Origin: Thiobacillus sp. 65-1059 | GTDB taxonomy: Bacteria > Pseudomonadota > Gammaproteobacteria > Burkholderiales > Thiobacillaceae | Assembly: GCA_001897675.1 (NCBI GenBank) | Contig: MKUE01000131.1 | Location: 39,886 to 103,885, forward strand | DNA length: 64,000 nucleotides | Direction: 5' to 3' | In this document: positions 18,730 through 28,631 of the stretch, in pieces | How positions within the stretch are numbered: position 1 is the first letter of the stretch | Layout: each line of letters opens with the position of its first letter | Notes under the pieces: model-generated | Databases searched by the model: none | Told to the model about the DNA's origin: nothing | What the model saw: the letters and a program-made list of their open reading frames with translations, nothing else | Translations under genes and position numbers: made by a program

Positions 18730-19608
18730 TCATGTCGTCGATTGAGGCAAATTCCGTTCCAGGCACAGGGCGAGCGCGCTTTCCCAAGCGGGCAGCCGCA
18801 CCCCGAAAGTCGCTGCCAGCTTGCCGCAATCCAGCTGCGAGTTGAGCGGGCGAACGGCGGGGGTCGGATAGTCGGAGGTCGGGATCGCGGTCAGGCGGGC
18901 ACATTTTTCATCCGGGCCGCCCTGCTGCGCCAGGATGGCTGCGGCAAAGCCGTGCCAGCTGGTGCGGCCGCGGCAGCTCAGATGATAGATCCCGGACGTT
19001 GCAGCCCGATCGGGCCGGTCCAGCCAGCGCGCAATGGTCAAAGCGCTGGCTTCGGCGATCAGGCGCGACCAGGTCGGCGCACCGAACTGGTCGTCGACCA
19101 CCGTCAGGATGTCGCGCTCGCGCGCCAGCCGCTGCATGGTCAACAGGAAGTTGCGGCCGCGCAGGCCGTAGACCCAGCTGGTGCGCAGGATCAGATGGGG
19201 GGTGCCGCTGCGCTGCACCGCCTGCTCGCCCGCCAGCTTGCTCGCGCCATACACGCCCAGCGGATTCGGCACGTCCGCTTCCGTATAGGCAACGGGTTTG
19301 CGGCCATCAAACACGTAGTCGGTGGAAAACTGCACCAGCGGAACGCCGCAAGCGGCGAGTTCGCCCGGCGCGTCGGCGTTGACGGCATACGCCAGACCGG
19401 GCTCGGATTCGGCCTTGTCGACCGCCGTGTAGGCTGCCGGGTTGACGATCAGATCCGGCGCGATCGCCGCCACCGTGCGGCGGATGCTTGCCGTATCGGC
19501 GAGGTCAAGGAGACTGCGGCCGGCAGCGATCACGTCGCCCAGCGGCGCCAGCGTGCGCTGCAATTCCCAGCCCACCTGGCCGCCGACGCCGGTAAGCAGG
19601 ATTCTCAC
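18730..19608 (-). CDS. rfbD: dTDP-4-dehydrorhamnose reductase
   Basis: NADPH-dependent last step of dTDP-L-rhamnose synthesis (292 residues). Rossmann motif GVGGQVGWELQ at the N-terminus, STDYVFDG, and the catalytic Tyr-Lys pair in YGASKLAGEQ. The start is the GTG at 19608, which overlaps the stop of rfbC (GTGA); a longer open frame exists upstream but overlaps rfbC deeply and encodes no family sequence. Confidence 0.94.
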   Translation of the reverse strand: MRILLTGVGGQVGWELQRTLAPLGDVIAAGRSLLDLADTASIRRTVAAIAPDLIVNPAAYTAVDKAESEPGLAYAVNADAPGELAACGVPLVQFSTDYVFDGRKPVAYTEADVPNPLGVYGASKLAGEQAVQRSGTPHLILRTSWVYGLRGRNFLLTMQRLARERDILTVVDDQFGAPTWSRLIAEASALTIARWLDRPDRAATSGIYHLSCRGRTSWHGFAAAILAQQGGPDEKCARLTAIPTSDYPTPAVRPLNSQLDCGKLAATFGVRLPAWESALALCLERNLPQSTT

Positions 19609-20147
19609 GCAAACACCTCGCACTCGGCGAGCGGCAAGCCGGCCTGGTCCTTGGCGGACAATAGCGGTTCGCCCTGCAGCGGCCAGGCGATGTCGAGCGC
19701 CGGATCGTTCCACAGCAGGCTGCGCTCGAACTGCGGCGCGTAGTAGTCGGTGGTCTTGTAGAGAAATTCGGCATGCTCGGACAGCACCAGAAAACCGTGC
19801 GCGAAGCCCGGCGGAATCCACGCCATGTCGTGCGTTTCGGCCGACAGGCGGAAGCTGGCGGCGCATCCGAAATGCGGCGAGCTGCGGCGCAGGTCGACCG
19901 CCACGTCTAACACCTCGCCCGCCGCCACGCGCACCAGCTTGCCCTGCGGCTGGCGGATCTGGTAATGCAGCCCGCGCAACACGCCTTTTGCCGAACGCGA
20001 GTGGTTGTCCTGCACGAACTCGGCATCGATGCCGAGTTCGGCAAAGGCCTTGCGGTTATAGCTTTCGAAGAAAAATCCACGCGTGTCGCCGAACACCCTG
20101 GGACGCAGCAGCAGCACATCGGGGTGCCGGGTGGCAATGACCTGCAT
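19605..20147 (-). CDS. rfbC: dTDP-4-dehydrorhamnose 3,5-epimerase
   Basis: Cupin-fold epimerase converting dTDP-4-keto-6-deoxyglucose to the L-rhamno form (180 residues). Motifs: FFESYN, FVQDNHSRSAKGVLRGLHYQ (His catalytic base region), VAVDLRRSSPHFG and PPGFAHGFLVLS. Start overlaps the rfbA stop by one base (TGATG). Confidence 0.96.
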   Translation of the reverse strand: MQVIATRHPDVLLLRPRVFGDTRGFFFESYNRKAFAELGIDAEFVQDNHSRSAKGVLRGLHYQIRQPQGKLVRVAAGEVLDVAVDLRRSSPHFGCAASFRLSAETHDMAWIPPGFAHGFLVLSEHAEFLYKTTDYYAPQFERSLLWNDPALDIAWPLQGEPLLSAKDQAGLPLAECEVFA

Positions 20148-21031
20148 CAGAACACCCGCTCGCTCAGCACGTCGATCAGATAACGCCCGTAATCGTTTTT
20201 CAGCAACGGCTGCGCCAGCGCCTGCAGTTGCGCGGCGTCGATGAAGCCCTGGCGGTAGGCGATTTCTTCCGGGCAGGCGATCTTCAGCCCCTGGCGCTTC
20301 TCGATGGTCTGGATGTACAGCGCCGCCTCGATCAGCGAATCGTGGGTGCCGGTGTCGAGCCAGGCCTGGCCGCGTCCCATTACCTGCACGTCGAGTTCGC
20401 CCCAGTCGAGATACTGGCGGTTGACGTCGGTGATTTCCAGCTCGCCGCGCAGCGATGGCTTCAGCGCACGCGCGACGTCGATCACCCGGTTGTCATAAAA
20501 ATACAGACCGGTGACGGCGTAGCGCGATTTCGGCCGGGCGGGTTTTTCCTCCAGGCTGACCGCGCGCCCGGCAGCGTCGAATTCGACCACCCCGTAGCGC
20601 TCGGGGTCTTGCACCGGATAGGCGAACACGGTGGCGCCGTGCGCGCGCTGTCCCGCCGCCCGCAAATCCTGGCTCAGTTCGTGGCCGTAGAAAAGGTTGT
20701 CGCCCAGCACCAGGGCGCTGGGATCGTTGCCGATGAAGTCGCTGCCGATGAGAAAAGCCTGCGCCAGCCCCTCGGGCGCCGCCTGCACCGCGTACCGGAT
20801 GTTGAGCCCCCATTGCGCGCCGTCGCCCAGCAGCTGCTCGAAGCGCGGCGTGTCCTGCGGGGTGGAAATCAGCAGGATGTCGCGGATCCCCGCCAGCATC
20901 AGCGTGGTCAGCGGGTAGTACACCATGGGCTTGTCGTAGACCGGCAGCAGCTGCTTGGATACGGTCTGCGTGATCGGGTACAGGCGGGTGCCGGAGCCGC
21001 CGGCGAGGATGATGCCCTTGCGTGTGCTCAT
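20147..21031 (-). CDS. rfbA: Glucose-1-phosphate thymidylyltransferase
   Basis: First committed step of dTDP-rhamnose synthesis (294 residues). N-terminal [16 protein letters not shown] nucleotide-binding loop, [26 protein letters not shown] and [10 protein letters not shown]. Normal length for RmlA. The start overlaps the rfbB stop (ATGA). Confidence 0.96.
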   Translation of the reverse strand: MSTRKGIILAGGSGTRLYPITQTVSKQLLPVYDKPMVYYPLTTLMLAGIRDILLISTPQDTPRFEQLLGDGAQWGLNIRYAVQAAPEGLAQAFLIGSDFIGNDPSALVLGDNLFYGHELSQDLRAAGQRAHGATVFAYPVQDPERYGVVEFDAAGRAVSLEEKPARPKSRYAVTGLYFYDNRVIDVARALKPSLRGELEITDVNRQYLDWGELDVQVMGRGQAWLDTGTHDSLIEAALYIQTIEKRQGLKIACPEEIAYRQGFIDAAQLQALAQPLLKNDYGRYLIDVLSERVF

Positions 21032-22095
21032 GCCGGATGATCTGCGTAGTTTCTGGAAACCCAGTTGCGGTATTCGCCGCTGGTCACATGGGCCACCCAG
21101 TCCTGGTTGTCCAGATACCAGGCGACCGTCTTCCTGATCCCGCTCTCGAAGGTTTCGCTCGGCACCCAGCCGAGTTCGCGCTCGATCTTGCGGGCGTCGA
21201 TCGCATAGCGCCGGTCGTGGCCGGGCCGATCCTTGACGAACGCAATCAGGCTGGCATGCGGCATCACCGGCGATTCAGGATGGCGCTCATCGAGCATCGC
21301 GCACAGGGCATTCACCACCTCCAGATTGGTTTTCTCGTTGCAGCCGCCGATGTTGTAGGTCTCCCCCACCCGTCCGGCCTCCAGCACGCGCCGGATCGCG
21401 CTGCAGTGGTCGCCGACATACAGCCAGTCGCGGACATTGCTGCCGTCGCCGTAGATCGGCAGCGGCCTGCCCGCCAGCGCGTTGTGGATGACCAGCGGGA
21501 TGAGCTTTTCCGGAAACTGCAGCGGCCCGTAATTGTTCGAGCAGTTGGTGGTCAGCACCGGCAGGCCATAGGTGTGATGATAGGCGCGCACCAGATGATC
21601 CGATGCCGCCTTCGACGCCGAATACGGGCTGTTCGGCGCATACGGCGTAGCTTCGGAAAACGCCGGATCGGCTGCGCCGAGCGAGCCGTACACTTCGTCG
21701 GTCGACACATGCAGAAAACGGAATGCCGCCTGTTCGTCCGCGGGCAGCTGCGACCAATGCGCGCGCACCGCTTCCAACAACTGGAAGGTACCGACCACAT
21801 TGGTCTGGATGAACTCGGCGGGACCGTGGATGGAGCGGTCGACATGGCTTTCCGCCGCGAAATTGATGATCGCGCGGGGCCGGTATTGCTGTAGCAGCGC
21901 ATCAACGACCGCTCGGTCGCCGATGTCACCCTGGACGAAGACATGCCGTGCATCCCCCTGCAGGGGCCGCAGGTTTTCCAGATTGCCCGCATAGGTCAGC
22001 TTGTCGAGATTGACGACGGGCTCGTTTCCCTCCGTCAGCCAGTCAATGACGAAATTGGCGCCGATGAACCCCGCGCCGCCGGTGACCAGAATCAT
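21028..22095 (-). CDS. rfbB: dTDP-glucose 4,6-dehydratase
   Basis: NAD-dependent short-chain dehydrogenase family enzyme (355 residues), second step to dTDP-rhamnose. [11 protein letters not shown]ossmann motif, [12 protein letters not shown], and the [11 protein letters not shown]yr-Lys catalytic pair; substrate region NCSNNYGP. Starts seven bases after epsD. Confidence 0.96.
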   Translation of the reverse strand: MILVTGGAGFIGANFVIDWLTEGNEPVVNLDKLTYAGNLENLRPLQGDARHVFVQGDIGDRAVVDALLQQYRPRAIINFAAESHVDRSIHGPAEFIQTNVVGTFQLLEAVRAHWSQLPADEQAAFRFLHVSTDEVYGSLGAADPAFSEATPYAPNSPYSASKAASDHLVRAYHHTYGLPVLTTNCSNNYGPLQFPEKLIPLVIHNALAGRPLPIYGDGSNVRDWLYVGDHCSAIRRVLEAGRVGETYNIGGCNEKTNLEVVNALCAMLDERHPESPVMPHASLIAFVKDRPGHDRRYAIDARKIERELGWVPSETFESGIRKTVAWYLDNQDWVAHVTSGEYRNWVSRNYADHPA

Positions 22096-22102
22096 GCCGG
22101 GC

Positions 22103-22975
22103 TCAGGGCTTGCCGGTTTGCCCAGCAGGCTTGCCGATTTGCGGAGCCGGCGCGAAACCAGTGGCGTATTCGATTTTTCCGCTGGCGCGCAGTTTTCTGA
22201 TTTCGGCTTCCAGCAGGGTTTTGCGTTTCTCGCCCAGCACGACGCGCCCGATTGCGGCCCTGGCCTGCTCCAGCGTTACGGGCTGCGCCTGGCTGCCCTG
22301 CAATTGCAGCACGCTGACACGATTCTCCCCCATCGGCACCACCACCACCTGGCCGTCCTTCATGTTGATCAGTTGCGCCAGCATGGGGGCGGAAATCTGT
22401 TCCGCCGGCTTGACCGCCATGCCCGTCTTGCCGTCGATCCCCTGCGCGCGCAACCAGTCGGCAAACTCGGCCAGCGTGCGGCTCTGCTTGAGTTGCGCCT
22501 CGACCTCGGCAACGCGCGCCGGCGCCAGCTGCAGCTCCAGTTCCTGGACGCGGTAGATCTTGCGCTGCGCGAACAATTCGGGATGCCGGTCGTAATAATC
22601 CTGGATTTCCGTGTCGGCAGGCTGGGCCATGTCTTTGAACAGGCGTTCCATGTACGCCTCGACCAGCACCTGACGCTGCGCCTGCTGCATTGCCAGGACA
22701 ACCTCGGGAGCCTGGTCCAGCCTGGCCTCTTTGGCTGCGTGGCTGACCAAATGCTGATCGATCAGGGCTTCCAGCACCCTGCCGCGCGCCTGAGCGGACT
22801 CGGTCGCGTCAAGCTTGCCCAGACGGGCCACTGCACGCCCCAGCTCGACCTCGCTGATTGCGTCGCCGCCTACCGTTGCCGCGATGCCGTCCTTGGCGGT
22901 CGTGGCCGGCTGTTCGCAGGCGACCAGCGACAAGGCCGCAACGGCCACGAGAAAGGATGTGCGGTGGATTTTCAT
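22103..22975 (-). CDS. epsD: EpsD-family peptidyl-prolyl cis-trans isomerase lipoprotein
   Basis: SurA/PpiC-like periplasmic chaperone (290 residues) of the kind encoded in exopolysaccharide (eps, exosortase-associated) loci. Signal peptide with lipobox ([10 protein letters not shown], Cys about 20), a SurA-like helical N-domain, then a divergent parvulin domain ([42 protein letters not shown]). It heads the rhamnose/mannose operon, so polymer export or assembly rather than general porin folding is the likelier role. The EpsD name rests on resemblance and context. Confidence 0.75.
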   Translation of the reverse strand: MKIHRTSFLVAVAALSLVACEQPATTAKDGIAATVGGDAISEVELGRAVARLGKLDATESAQARGRVLEALIDQHLVSHAAKEARLDQAPEVVLAMQQAQRQVLVEAYMERLFKDMAQPADTEIQDYYDRHPELFAQRKIYRVQELELQLAPARVAEVEAQLKQSRTLAEFADWLRAQGIDGKTGMAVKPAEQISAPMLAQLINMKDGQVVVVPMGENRVSVLQLQGSQAQPVTLEQARAAIGRVVLGEKRKTLLEAEIRKLRASGKIEYATGFAPAPQIGKPAGQTGKP

Positions 22976-23150
22976 TGACGCTCCGGTCGTTCAGACGAAT
23001 CGCCGGTATGGTGCGGGATTCCGCTGCATTCGGCAAGTTCGCCGGGCGGGGGCTAAAGAAAAAACGACCGACGCCGTAATTCAGAATCACTACCTCAGCT
23101 TGAAGCCATATGCCGCTGGCGCAAGCCGTTTGTTGGCCTATATTCAGACT
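22976..23150 (-). promoter_or_regulatory. Upstream region of the epsD-rfb-manC operon
   Basis: Noncoding bases directly ahead of epsD, which must hold the operon promoter on the minus strand. It also borders the start of the candidate plus-strand RNA, so the two transcripts would diverge. No sure hexamers or operator were picked out. Confidence 0.35.
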
Positions 23151-23243
23151 GTGTAGAACTCCTGGTAAAGGGTTTATCCCTAGGCGCTCCTCCTCCTGCC
23201 ACACCAGGTTTTTTTGCGGCGCCTCGGGCGCCGCTTTTGTTTT
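23150..23243 (+). ncRNA. Candidate intergenic small RNA ending in a strong terminator
   Basis: No plus-strand gene lies nearby upstream, yet a textbook plus-strand terminator is present. CCTGGT (23161-23166) pairs with ACCAGG (23203-23208), closing a domain with an inner hairpin GGG-TTTAT-CCC (23170-23180) and a loop holding CTCCTCCTCC (23187-23196), complementary to Shine-Dalgarno sequences; a T7 run follows (23209-23215). Then comes GCGGCGCC-TCG-GGCGCCGC (23216-23234) with TTTTGTTTT. A possible -10 TATATT is at 23139-23144, but the -35 is poor. The 5' end is estimated. It resembles regulatory RNAs with anti-SD loops; no family is claimed. Confidence 0.5.
23216..23243 (+). terminator. Rho-independent terminator, plus strand
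   Basis: Perfect 8-bp stem GCGGCGCC/GGCGCCGC with TCG loop, then TTTTGTTTT. On the minus strand the hairpin is followed by an A-run, so it does not serve the neighbouring minus-strand gene ending at 23260. Confidence 0.8.
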
Positions 23244-23259
23244 ACGGCTCCGGATCGTG

Positions 23260-23820
23260 CTAGCGGCCCGACTCTTCAGCAAACGCCCTCACCCCGGCCG
23301 ATGCACGCGCTTGACTGAGCGCCTCGGCCGCCCTTTCCCTGGTCGCCCGTAGCCTGGCCGCCTGCTCCTCTTTCGTGGATTGCGCCGCCAGAGCGAGTTG
23401 CTCCTCGCGTTTGGCCTTCTCTGCCTGCTGCCGCTTCGCGTGCAACGCCTCCTGGCGCTCGCGTTCGGCTTGCTCAGTCCGCGCCGCCGCCTCCAGGCGG
23501 GTTCGCGCCTGGGCGGCCTCGACGGCCTGCCGATGTTTGCTTTCCCTGATCGCCTGCTGGCGCGCCTGCTCCGCCTCTCGCTTGCGCTCCGCTTCCTCTT
23601 GCGCCTTCTGGGCATCGAGGCGGGCACGTGCCTCCTTGATGTCGGCGCGGATCTGCGCCCCGGTCTGACGGATACGCTCGCCTATCGCCGCCAGATCTTC
23701 GGCGGAAACGGCCGGGGTTTCGGACACAGTCTTGCCACGTTCCGTGTCGGCAGCCTGGGCGCAGACTGACAGCAGCATTGCCAGCGTGGCGGCGGCACGC
23801 GATGCGTAGTGGACGTTCAT
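23260..23820 (-). CDS. Secreted coiled-coil protein of unknown function
   Basis: A 186-residue protein starting at 23820 (MNVHYASRAAATLAML) with a signal peptide cleaved near AQA-AD. The mature part is almost entirely a charged Ala/Glu/Lys/Arg/Gln helix (about 50-185), as in TolA-like or periplasmic coiled-coil proteins. No domain was recognised. Sits between the candidate small RNA and clpA, 103 bases after the clpA stop on the same strand. Confidence 0.6.
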   Translation of the reverse strand: MNVHYASRAAATLAMLLSVCAQAADTERGKTVSETPAVSAEDLAAIGERIRQTGAQIRADIKEARARLDAQKAQEEAERKREAEQARQQAIRESKHRQAVEAAQARTRLEAAARTEQAERERQEALHAKRQQAEKAKREEQLALAAQSTKEEQAARLRATRERAAEALSQARASAGVRAFAEESGR

Positions 23821-23923
23821 TAATTTCCTTCCGTCTCGGCAAACAGACGCAGGCGCCAGCAACCCAATAGCGCCTGCCGCTAGGAAGGTTTACGGCCACG
23901 CATGCATGAAGCTTTACGGGAAA

Positions 23924-26176
23924 TTACGCCGCCACGGCCTCTTCAAACTCCAGGCCGACCTTTCCGCTGGCGTCCAGGTCGATCGTCACCCGCCCGCCGT
24001 GCGCCAGCTTGCCGAACAGCAACTCATCGGCCAGCGCCTTGCGGATGGTGTCCTGGATCAGGCGTGCCATCGGCCGCGCACCCATCAGCGGGTCGAAGCC
24101 GTGCTTGGCGAGATAGGCCTTCAGCGCGTCGGTGAATACCGCCTCGACCTTCTTCTCGTGCAGTTGCTCTTCCAGCTGCATCAGGAACTTGTCGACGACC
24201 TGCAGGATGACCGGCTCGGTCAGCGGCGCAAACGGAATGATCGCATCCAGCCGGTTACGGAATTCCGGCGTGAACATGCGGCGGATTTCGCCCATCTCGT
24301 CGCCGCTTGCACGCGTGCCGGAGAACCCGATCGTTGATTTGTTGAGCATTTCCGCACCCGCATTGGTGGTCATGATGAGCACCACATTGCGGAAATCGGC
24401 CTTGCGCCCGTTGGTATCGGTCAGCGTGCCGTGATCCATCACCTGCAACAGCACGTTGAAGATGTCCGGATGGGCTTTTTCAACTTCATCCAGCAAAACA
24501 ACGGCATAGGGATGCTTGTTGACCGCTTCGGTCAACAAGCCGCCTTGATCGAAACCGACATAGCCGGGCGGCGCGCCGATCAGCCGCGACACCGCATGGC
24601 GTTCCATGTACTCCGACATGTCGAAACGGATCAGCTCGACCCCCAGCACATACGCGAGCTGGCGCGCGACCTCGGTCTTGCCGACCCCGGTTGGGCCGGA
24701 AAACAGGAAGTTTCCGATCGGCTTCTGCGGATTGCCGAGGCCGCTGCGCGACATCTTGATTGCCGTCGCCAGCGCATCGATCGCGGCCTCCTGTCCATAC
24801 ACCACGGCTTTCAGGTCGCGATCCAGCGTCTTCAGCGAGTTCTTGTCGTCGGACGACACGGTCTTGGGCGGAATGCGCGCGATCTTGGCGATGATGTCCT
24901 CGATCTCGCGCGGCGTGATGACGCGCTTCTGCTTCGATTTCGGCAGAATGCGCTGCGCCGCGCCCGCCTCGTCGATGACGTCGATCGCCTTGTCCGGCAG
25001 ATGGCGGTCGTTGATGTAGCGTGCCGCCAGTTGCGCCGCCGTGGTCAGCGCCGCCGCCGTGTACTTGACGCCATGGTGATCCTCGAAGCGCGACTTCAGG
25101 CCACGCAGGATCGCCACGGTTTCGTTGACCGAAGGTTCCGGCACGTCGATCTTCTGGAAGCGCCGCGACAATGCGTGATCTTTCTCGAAAATGCCGCGGT
25201 ATTCCGTGTACGTGGTGGCGCCGATGCAGCGCAGCTGGCCCGACGACAAGGCCGGCTTCAGCAGGTTGGAGGCGTCGAGCGTTCCGCCCGATGCCGCCCC
25301 GGCACCGATCAGGGTGTGGATCTCGTCGATGAACAGGATGGCACTGGGGTTGTCGGACAGCTGCTTCAGCACGCCTTTCAGACGCTGTTCGAAGTCGCCG
25401 CGATATTTGGTGCCCGCCAGCAAGGCGCCCATATCCAGGGCATAGACCGTGCTTTGCCCGAGAATTTCAGGCACCGAGCCTTCAATGATGCGGCGCGCCA
25501 GGCCTTCGGCAATCGCCGTTTTGCCCACCCCCGCCTCGCCTACCAGCAAGGGATTGTTCTTGCGCCGGCGGCACAGGGTCTGGATCACGCGCTCCAGTTC
25601 CTGGTCGCGCCCGATCAGGGGATCGATCTTGCCGGCCAATGCCTGCGAATTCAGGTTCTGCGCAAAGCTGTCGAGCGGCGAAGCCGCCGGAGCTTCGGCA
25701 TTGGTTTCCACCGCCTCGTCGGGACGCACCGGCTCGCTCTGCGGAGTTTTGGTGATGCCGTGAGAGATGAAATTGACGATGTCGAGCCGCGTCACGCCCT
25801 GCTGGCTGAGGAAATACACCGCATGCGAGTCTTTCTCGCCAAACACCGCCACCAGCACGTTGGCGCCGGTGACTTCCTTCTTGCCCGATGACTGCACGTG
25901 CAGGATGGCACGCTGGATCACGCGCTGGAAACCGAGCGTCGGCTGGGTGTCGACCTCGCCCTCGCCGGTCACCTTGGGCGTGTGCTCCTCGATGAACTTT
26001 CCGAGCTGCTCGCGCATGGCCTCGATGTTGGCGCCACAGGCGCGCAACACTTCCACCGCCGACGGATTGTCCAGCATCGCCATCAGCAGGTGCTCCACGG
26101 AAATGAATTCGTGGCGCTTCTGCCGTGCGTCCATGAATGCCATGTGCAGCGTGACTTCGAGTTCCTGGGCAATCAT
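23924..26176 (-). CDS. clpA: ATP-dependent Clp protease ATP-binding subunit ClpA
   Basis: AAA+ unfoldase that feeds substrates, including N-degron proteins delivered by ClpS, to ClpP (750 residues). N-domain repeats at the start, first AAA+ with LVGEAGVGKTAIAEG, second AAA+ with FSGPTGVGKTEVARQLA, and the ClpP-docking IGF loop (STIGFSG). Starts immediately after clpS with no gap. clpP is not in the window. Confidence 0.97.
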   Translation of the reverse strand: MIAQELEVTLHMAFMDARQKRHEFISVEHLLMAMLDNPSAVEVLRACGANIEAMREQLGKFIEEHTPKVTGEGEVDTQPTLGFQRVIQRAILHVQSSGKKEVTGANVLVAVFGEKDSHAVYFLSQQGVTRLDIVNFISHGITKTPQSEPVRPDEAVETNAEAPAASPLDSFAQNLNSQALAGKIDPLIGRDQELERVIQTLCRRRKNNPLLVGEAGVGKTAIAEGLARRIIEGSVPEILGQSTVYALDMGALLAGTKYRGDFEQRLKGVLKQLSDNPSAILFIDEIHTLIGAGAASGGTLDASNLLKPALSSGQLRCIGATTYTEYRGIFEKDHALSRRFQKIDVPEPSVNETVAILRGLKSRFEDHHGVKYTAAALTTAAQLAARYINDRHLPDKAIDVIDEAGAAQRILPKSKQKRVITPREIEDIIAKIARIPPKTVSSDDKNSLKTLDRDLKAVVYGQEAAIDALATAIKMSRSGLGNPQKPIGNFLFSGPTGVGKTEVARQLAYVLGVELIRFDMSEYMERHAVSRLIGAPPGYVGFDQGGLLTEAVNKHPYAVVLLDEVEKAHPDIFNVLLQVMDHGTLTDTNGRKADFRNVVLIMTTNAGAEMLNKSTIGFSGTRASGDEMGEIRRMFTPEFRNRLDAIIPFAPLTEPVILQVVDKFLMQLEEQLHEKKVEAVFTDALKAYLAKHGFDPLMGARPMARLIQDTIRKALADELLFGKLAHGGRVTIDLDASGKVGLEFEEAVAA

Positions 26177-26485
26177 CTAACTTTCCTCCATCGTACATTG
26201 CAGCGGATGCTGATGCTGCCGCGCGAAATCCACAACCTGCTCAACCTTGGTATGAGCGATATCCCTGGGATACACCCCGCACACACCTACACCTTCAGTA
26301 TGCACTTTGAGCATGATTTGTGTCGCCCGTTCTTGGTCGATGCCAAAAAACTTTTTCAGGACAAGCACCACGAACTCCATTGGAGTGTAGTCGTCGTTCA
26401 GCAGCAATACCTTGTACAGGGGCGGCGGCTTCACTTTCGCCGCTGTTGGTTCCAGTAGGGTACTGCCTTCTCGCTTGGTTGCCAT
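26177..26485 (-). CDS. clpS: ClpA adaptor protein ClpS
   Basis: N-degron recognition adaptor for ClpAP (102 residues). The conserved core is [17 protein letters not shown], with the hydrophobic-pocket segments and the [14 protein letters not shown] loop (usually T-x-G-x-A-x-CG). Disordered, charged N-terminus. Forms a two-gene unit with clpA. Confidence 0.96.
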   Translation of the reverse strand: MATKREGSTLLEPTAAKVKPPPLYKVLLLNDDYTPMEFVVLVLKKFFGIDQERATQIMLKVHTEGVGVCGVYPRDIAHTKVEQVVDFARQHQHPLQCTMEES

Positions 26486-26807
26486 AGCAGGAATAAGCCC
26501 GAGTTACTGGCTTTATTTTGATGTGACGGGAGGAATTTTCAAGCCCGCTGCAAGTAGGGCCAAGCGCTTCCGGATGGAAGCCCGAGCGGGGATCGCAGCC
26601 GGGACCGGGATCATTCCGCTACAAATCAGGTACTTAGCAAGCTGCAAGCCAACGATGCATCGGGGCCATTGTAACAAGCTTCAGCAGGCCCCTCTTGCTG
26701 TCCTTGCCCTGCATGGCCCCGGCCATGTCCGGACGCAGCGCCGACTGTTTCACGCGCACGTAACGCTTTCCGCCTATCGTGGGGGCATTTGCATTTCATT
26801 CCTCCTT
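26486..26807. other. Divergent intergenic region between clpS and the EAL-CBS-GGDEF gene
   Basis: A 322-base gap that should hold the promoters of both divergent units. I see no convincing open frame, terminator or long repeat. No Shine-Dalgarno sequence is visible ahead of the plus-strand start at 26808. Confidence 0.4.
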
Positions 26808-28631
26808 ATGAGCCAAGAAGAACTACGCCTGCACCTGCAACAAATCCTGGCCAGCACAAGGCTGACGACCCTGTTGCAGCCGGTGCTCGACCTGTTTGAC
26901 GGCCGGGTGATGGGCTACGAGGCCTTGTCGCGCGGTCCGTCGGACAGCCCGCTGCACGCCCCGCAGGCATTGCTGGGCGTGGCCGAATACCATGGTCTGC
27001 TGCCAGCGCTGGAATGGGCCTGCGTGCGCACGGCATTCAAGACGTTTGCCAGGCTGAATCTGCCGGGACAGCTGTTTGTGAACCTGTCTCCCCACAGCCT
27101 GCTCGACGCCGCTTTCGCTCCGGATGCCATGCTGGCCGCGCTGGATGAAGCTGGCATGGCCGGCCATCAGGTGGTGATCGAGATCACCGAGAACGCCGCG
27201 GCGCTCGATTACGCCGACATGCGGCAAGCCGTGTCCCTGCTGCGCGCAGCAGGGATCGAGGTGGCCATGGACGATCTCGGCGAAGGCTTTTCCAGCCTGC
27301 GGTTGTGGTCCGAACTGAAGCCCGCCTTCGTCAAGATCGACAAGCATTTCATCAGCGGAATTCATCTGGACCCCCACAAGATCCAGTTCGTTCGCTCGAT
27401 CAGGATGCTGGCCGAGGGCGCGTATTCCTGCGTGATCGCGGAAGGCGTGGAAAGCCAGTCAGAACTTGCAGTGCTGAAAGATCTGGGCATTCGCTTCGCG
27501 CAGGGCTATCTGATCGGCCGTCCCTCGCCGGTGCCGGTCCGGCTGCCGTCGAGCGAAGTGCAGGCATGCCTGCAATCCGGCACGGTCAGCGTATTTCCCG
27601 TGCCGCAGGCGCGCGATGGCCTGCGCATCTCGGCCGGCCGGCTGCTGGTGCCTGCTCCGTCCGTCCCCCCGCAAACCATCAGCGAGGATGTGCTTGAATT
27701 GATGATGCAACGTCCCGAACTGCACGCCGTGGCTGTGGTCGACCAGCAAGGCGTTCCGGTCGGCATCCTGCACCGTCCGGCCCTGCTCGACCGGTTTCTC
27801 ACCTTGTATGGGCGCGAACTGCACGGACGCAAACCCTGCAGCGAACTGATGGACCCCGACCCGCTGATCGTCGACAAGGCCACGCACATGACCGAGTTGT
27901 CGGAACTGGTGGTTAAGAAAGGCAAGGAGGCCTTTACCCAGGGCTTCGTCATCACCGACGAAGGACGCTACCTGGGTCTGGGGTCGGGTTTCGACCTGAT
28001 GCGCGAAGTGACCGAAATGCAGATCGCCGCCGCGCGCTACGCCAACCCGCTGACCGGCCTGCCCGGCAACGTGCCGATCCAGGAACACATGGAGCGTCTG
28101 CTCGCCAACGACCAGATCTTCGTCACGGCGTATTTCGATCTCAATCACTTCAAGCCCTACAACGACGTCTACGGCTTCCGTCGCGGCGACGACATCATCC
28201 AACGGCTTGCGCGCATCCTGCGCGAAAGCTGCAACCTCGAACTGGACTTCATCGGTCACATCGGCGGCGACGATTTCGTGGTGCTGTTTCAAAGCCTCGA
28301 CTGGATGGAGCGTTGCCAGGGCATGCTGGACCGGTTCGATCGCGAATGCCTGGCCCTGTTCAACCCCGAGCACGTGGAAGCCGGCGGCTACCGCAGCGAA
28401 GACCGGCGCGGCGCCATGGCTTTTCATGCCCTGGTATCGTTGTCCGTCGGCGCAGTGCTGGTCGATCCCGCCCACTTCCACGAGTACCAGGAAGTGGCGC
28501 GCGCAGCCTCCGAGGCAAAACAGATAGCCAAGCGCGCCGACGGCAGCAGCCTCTTCATCGATCAACGCAGAATGCCATTTGGCCGACGACTGGCAACGGA
28601 AGAACAGCTTGTCGAAGAAGCCATTACGTAA
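26808..28631 (+). CDS. Cyclic-di-GMP signalling protein, EAL-CBS-GGDEF
   Basis: About 607 residues. N-terminal EAL phosphodiesterase domain with intact key motifs: YEALSRG (about 37), NLSPHS, EITEN, MDDLGEGFSSLRL, FVKIDKHF and AEGVES, so it is probably active in c-di-GMP hydrolysis. A CBS pair follows (about 285-410: DVLELMMQRPELHAVAVVDQ, LMDPDPLIVDK), then a GGDEF domain whose active-site motif reads GGDDF (HIGGDDFVVLF) without an RxxD inhibitory site at the usual spot. The cyclase half may be weak, or may bind GTP as a regulator. No membrane segment, so cytosolic. The ATG at 26808 lacks a good ribosome site, and the in-frame upstream extension looks noncoding. Confidence 0.88.
   Translation: MSQEELRLHLQQILASTRLTTLLQPVLDLFDGRVMGYEALSRGPSDSPLHAPQALLGVAEYHGLLPALEWACVRTAFKTFARLNLPGQLFVNLSPHSLLDAAFAPDAMLAALDEAGMAGHQVVIEITENAAALDYADMRQAVSLLRAAGIEVAMDDLGEGFSSLRLWSELKPAFVKIDKHFISGIHLDPHKIQFVRSIRMLAEGAYSCVIAEGVESQSELAVLKDLGIRFAQGYLIGRPSPVPVRLPSSEVQACLQSGTVSVFPVPQARDGLRISAGRLLVPAPSVPPQTISEDVLELMMQRPELHAVAVVDQQGVPVGILHRPALLDRFLTLYGRELHGRKPCSELMDPDPLIVDKATHMTELSELVVKKGKEAFTQGFVITDEGRYLGLGSGFDLMREVTEMQIAAARYANPLTGLPGNVPIQEHMERLLANDQIFVTAYFDLNHFKPYNDVYGFRRGDDIIQRLARILRESCNLELDFIGHIGGDDFVVLFQSLDWMERCQGMLDRFDRECLALFNPEHVEAGGYRSEDRRGAMAFHALVSLSVGAVLVDPAHFHEYQEVARAASEAKQIAKRADGSSLFIDQRRMPFGRRLATEEQLVEEAIT

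Noticed and set aside
23116..23132. Sigma-54 promoter for the candidate small RNA
   Set aside because: CTGGCGC is followed at the wrong position by TT instead of GC, so the -12 element is absent.
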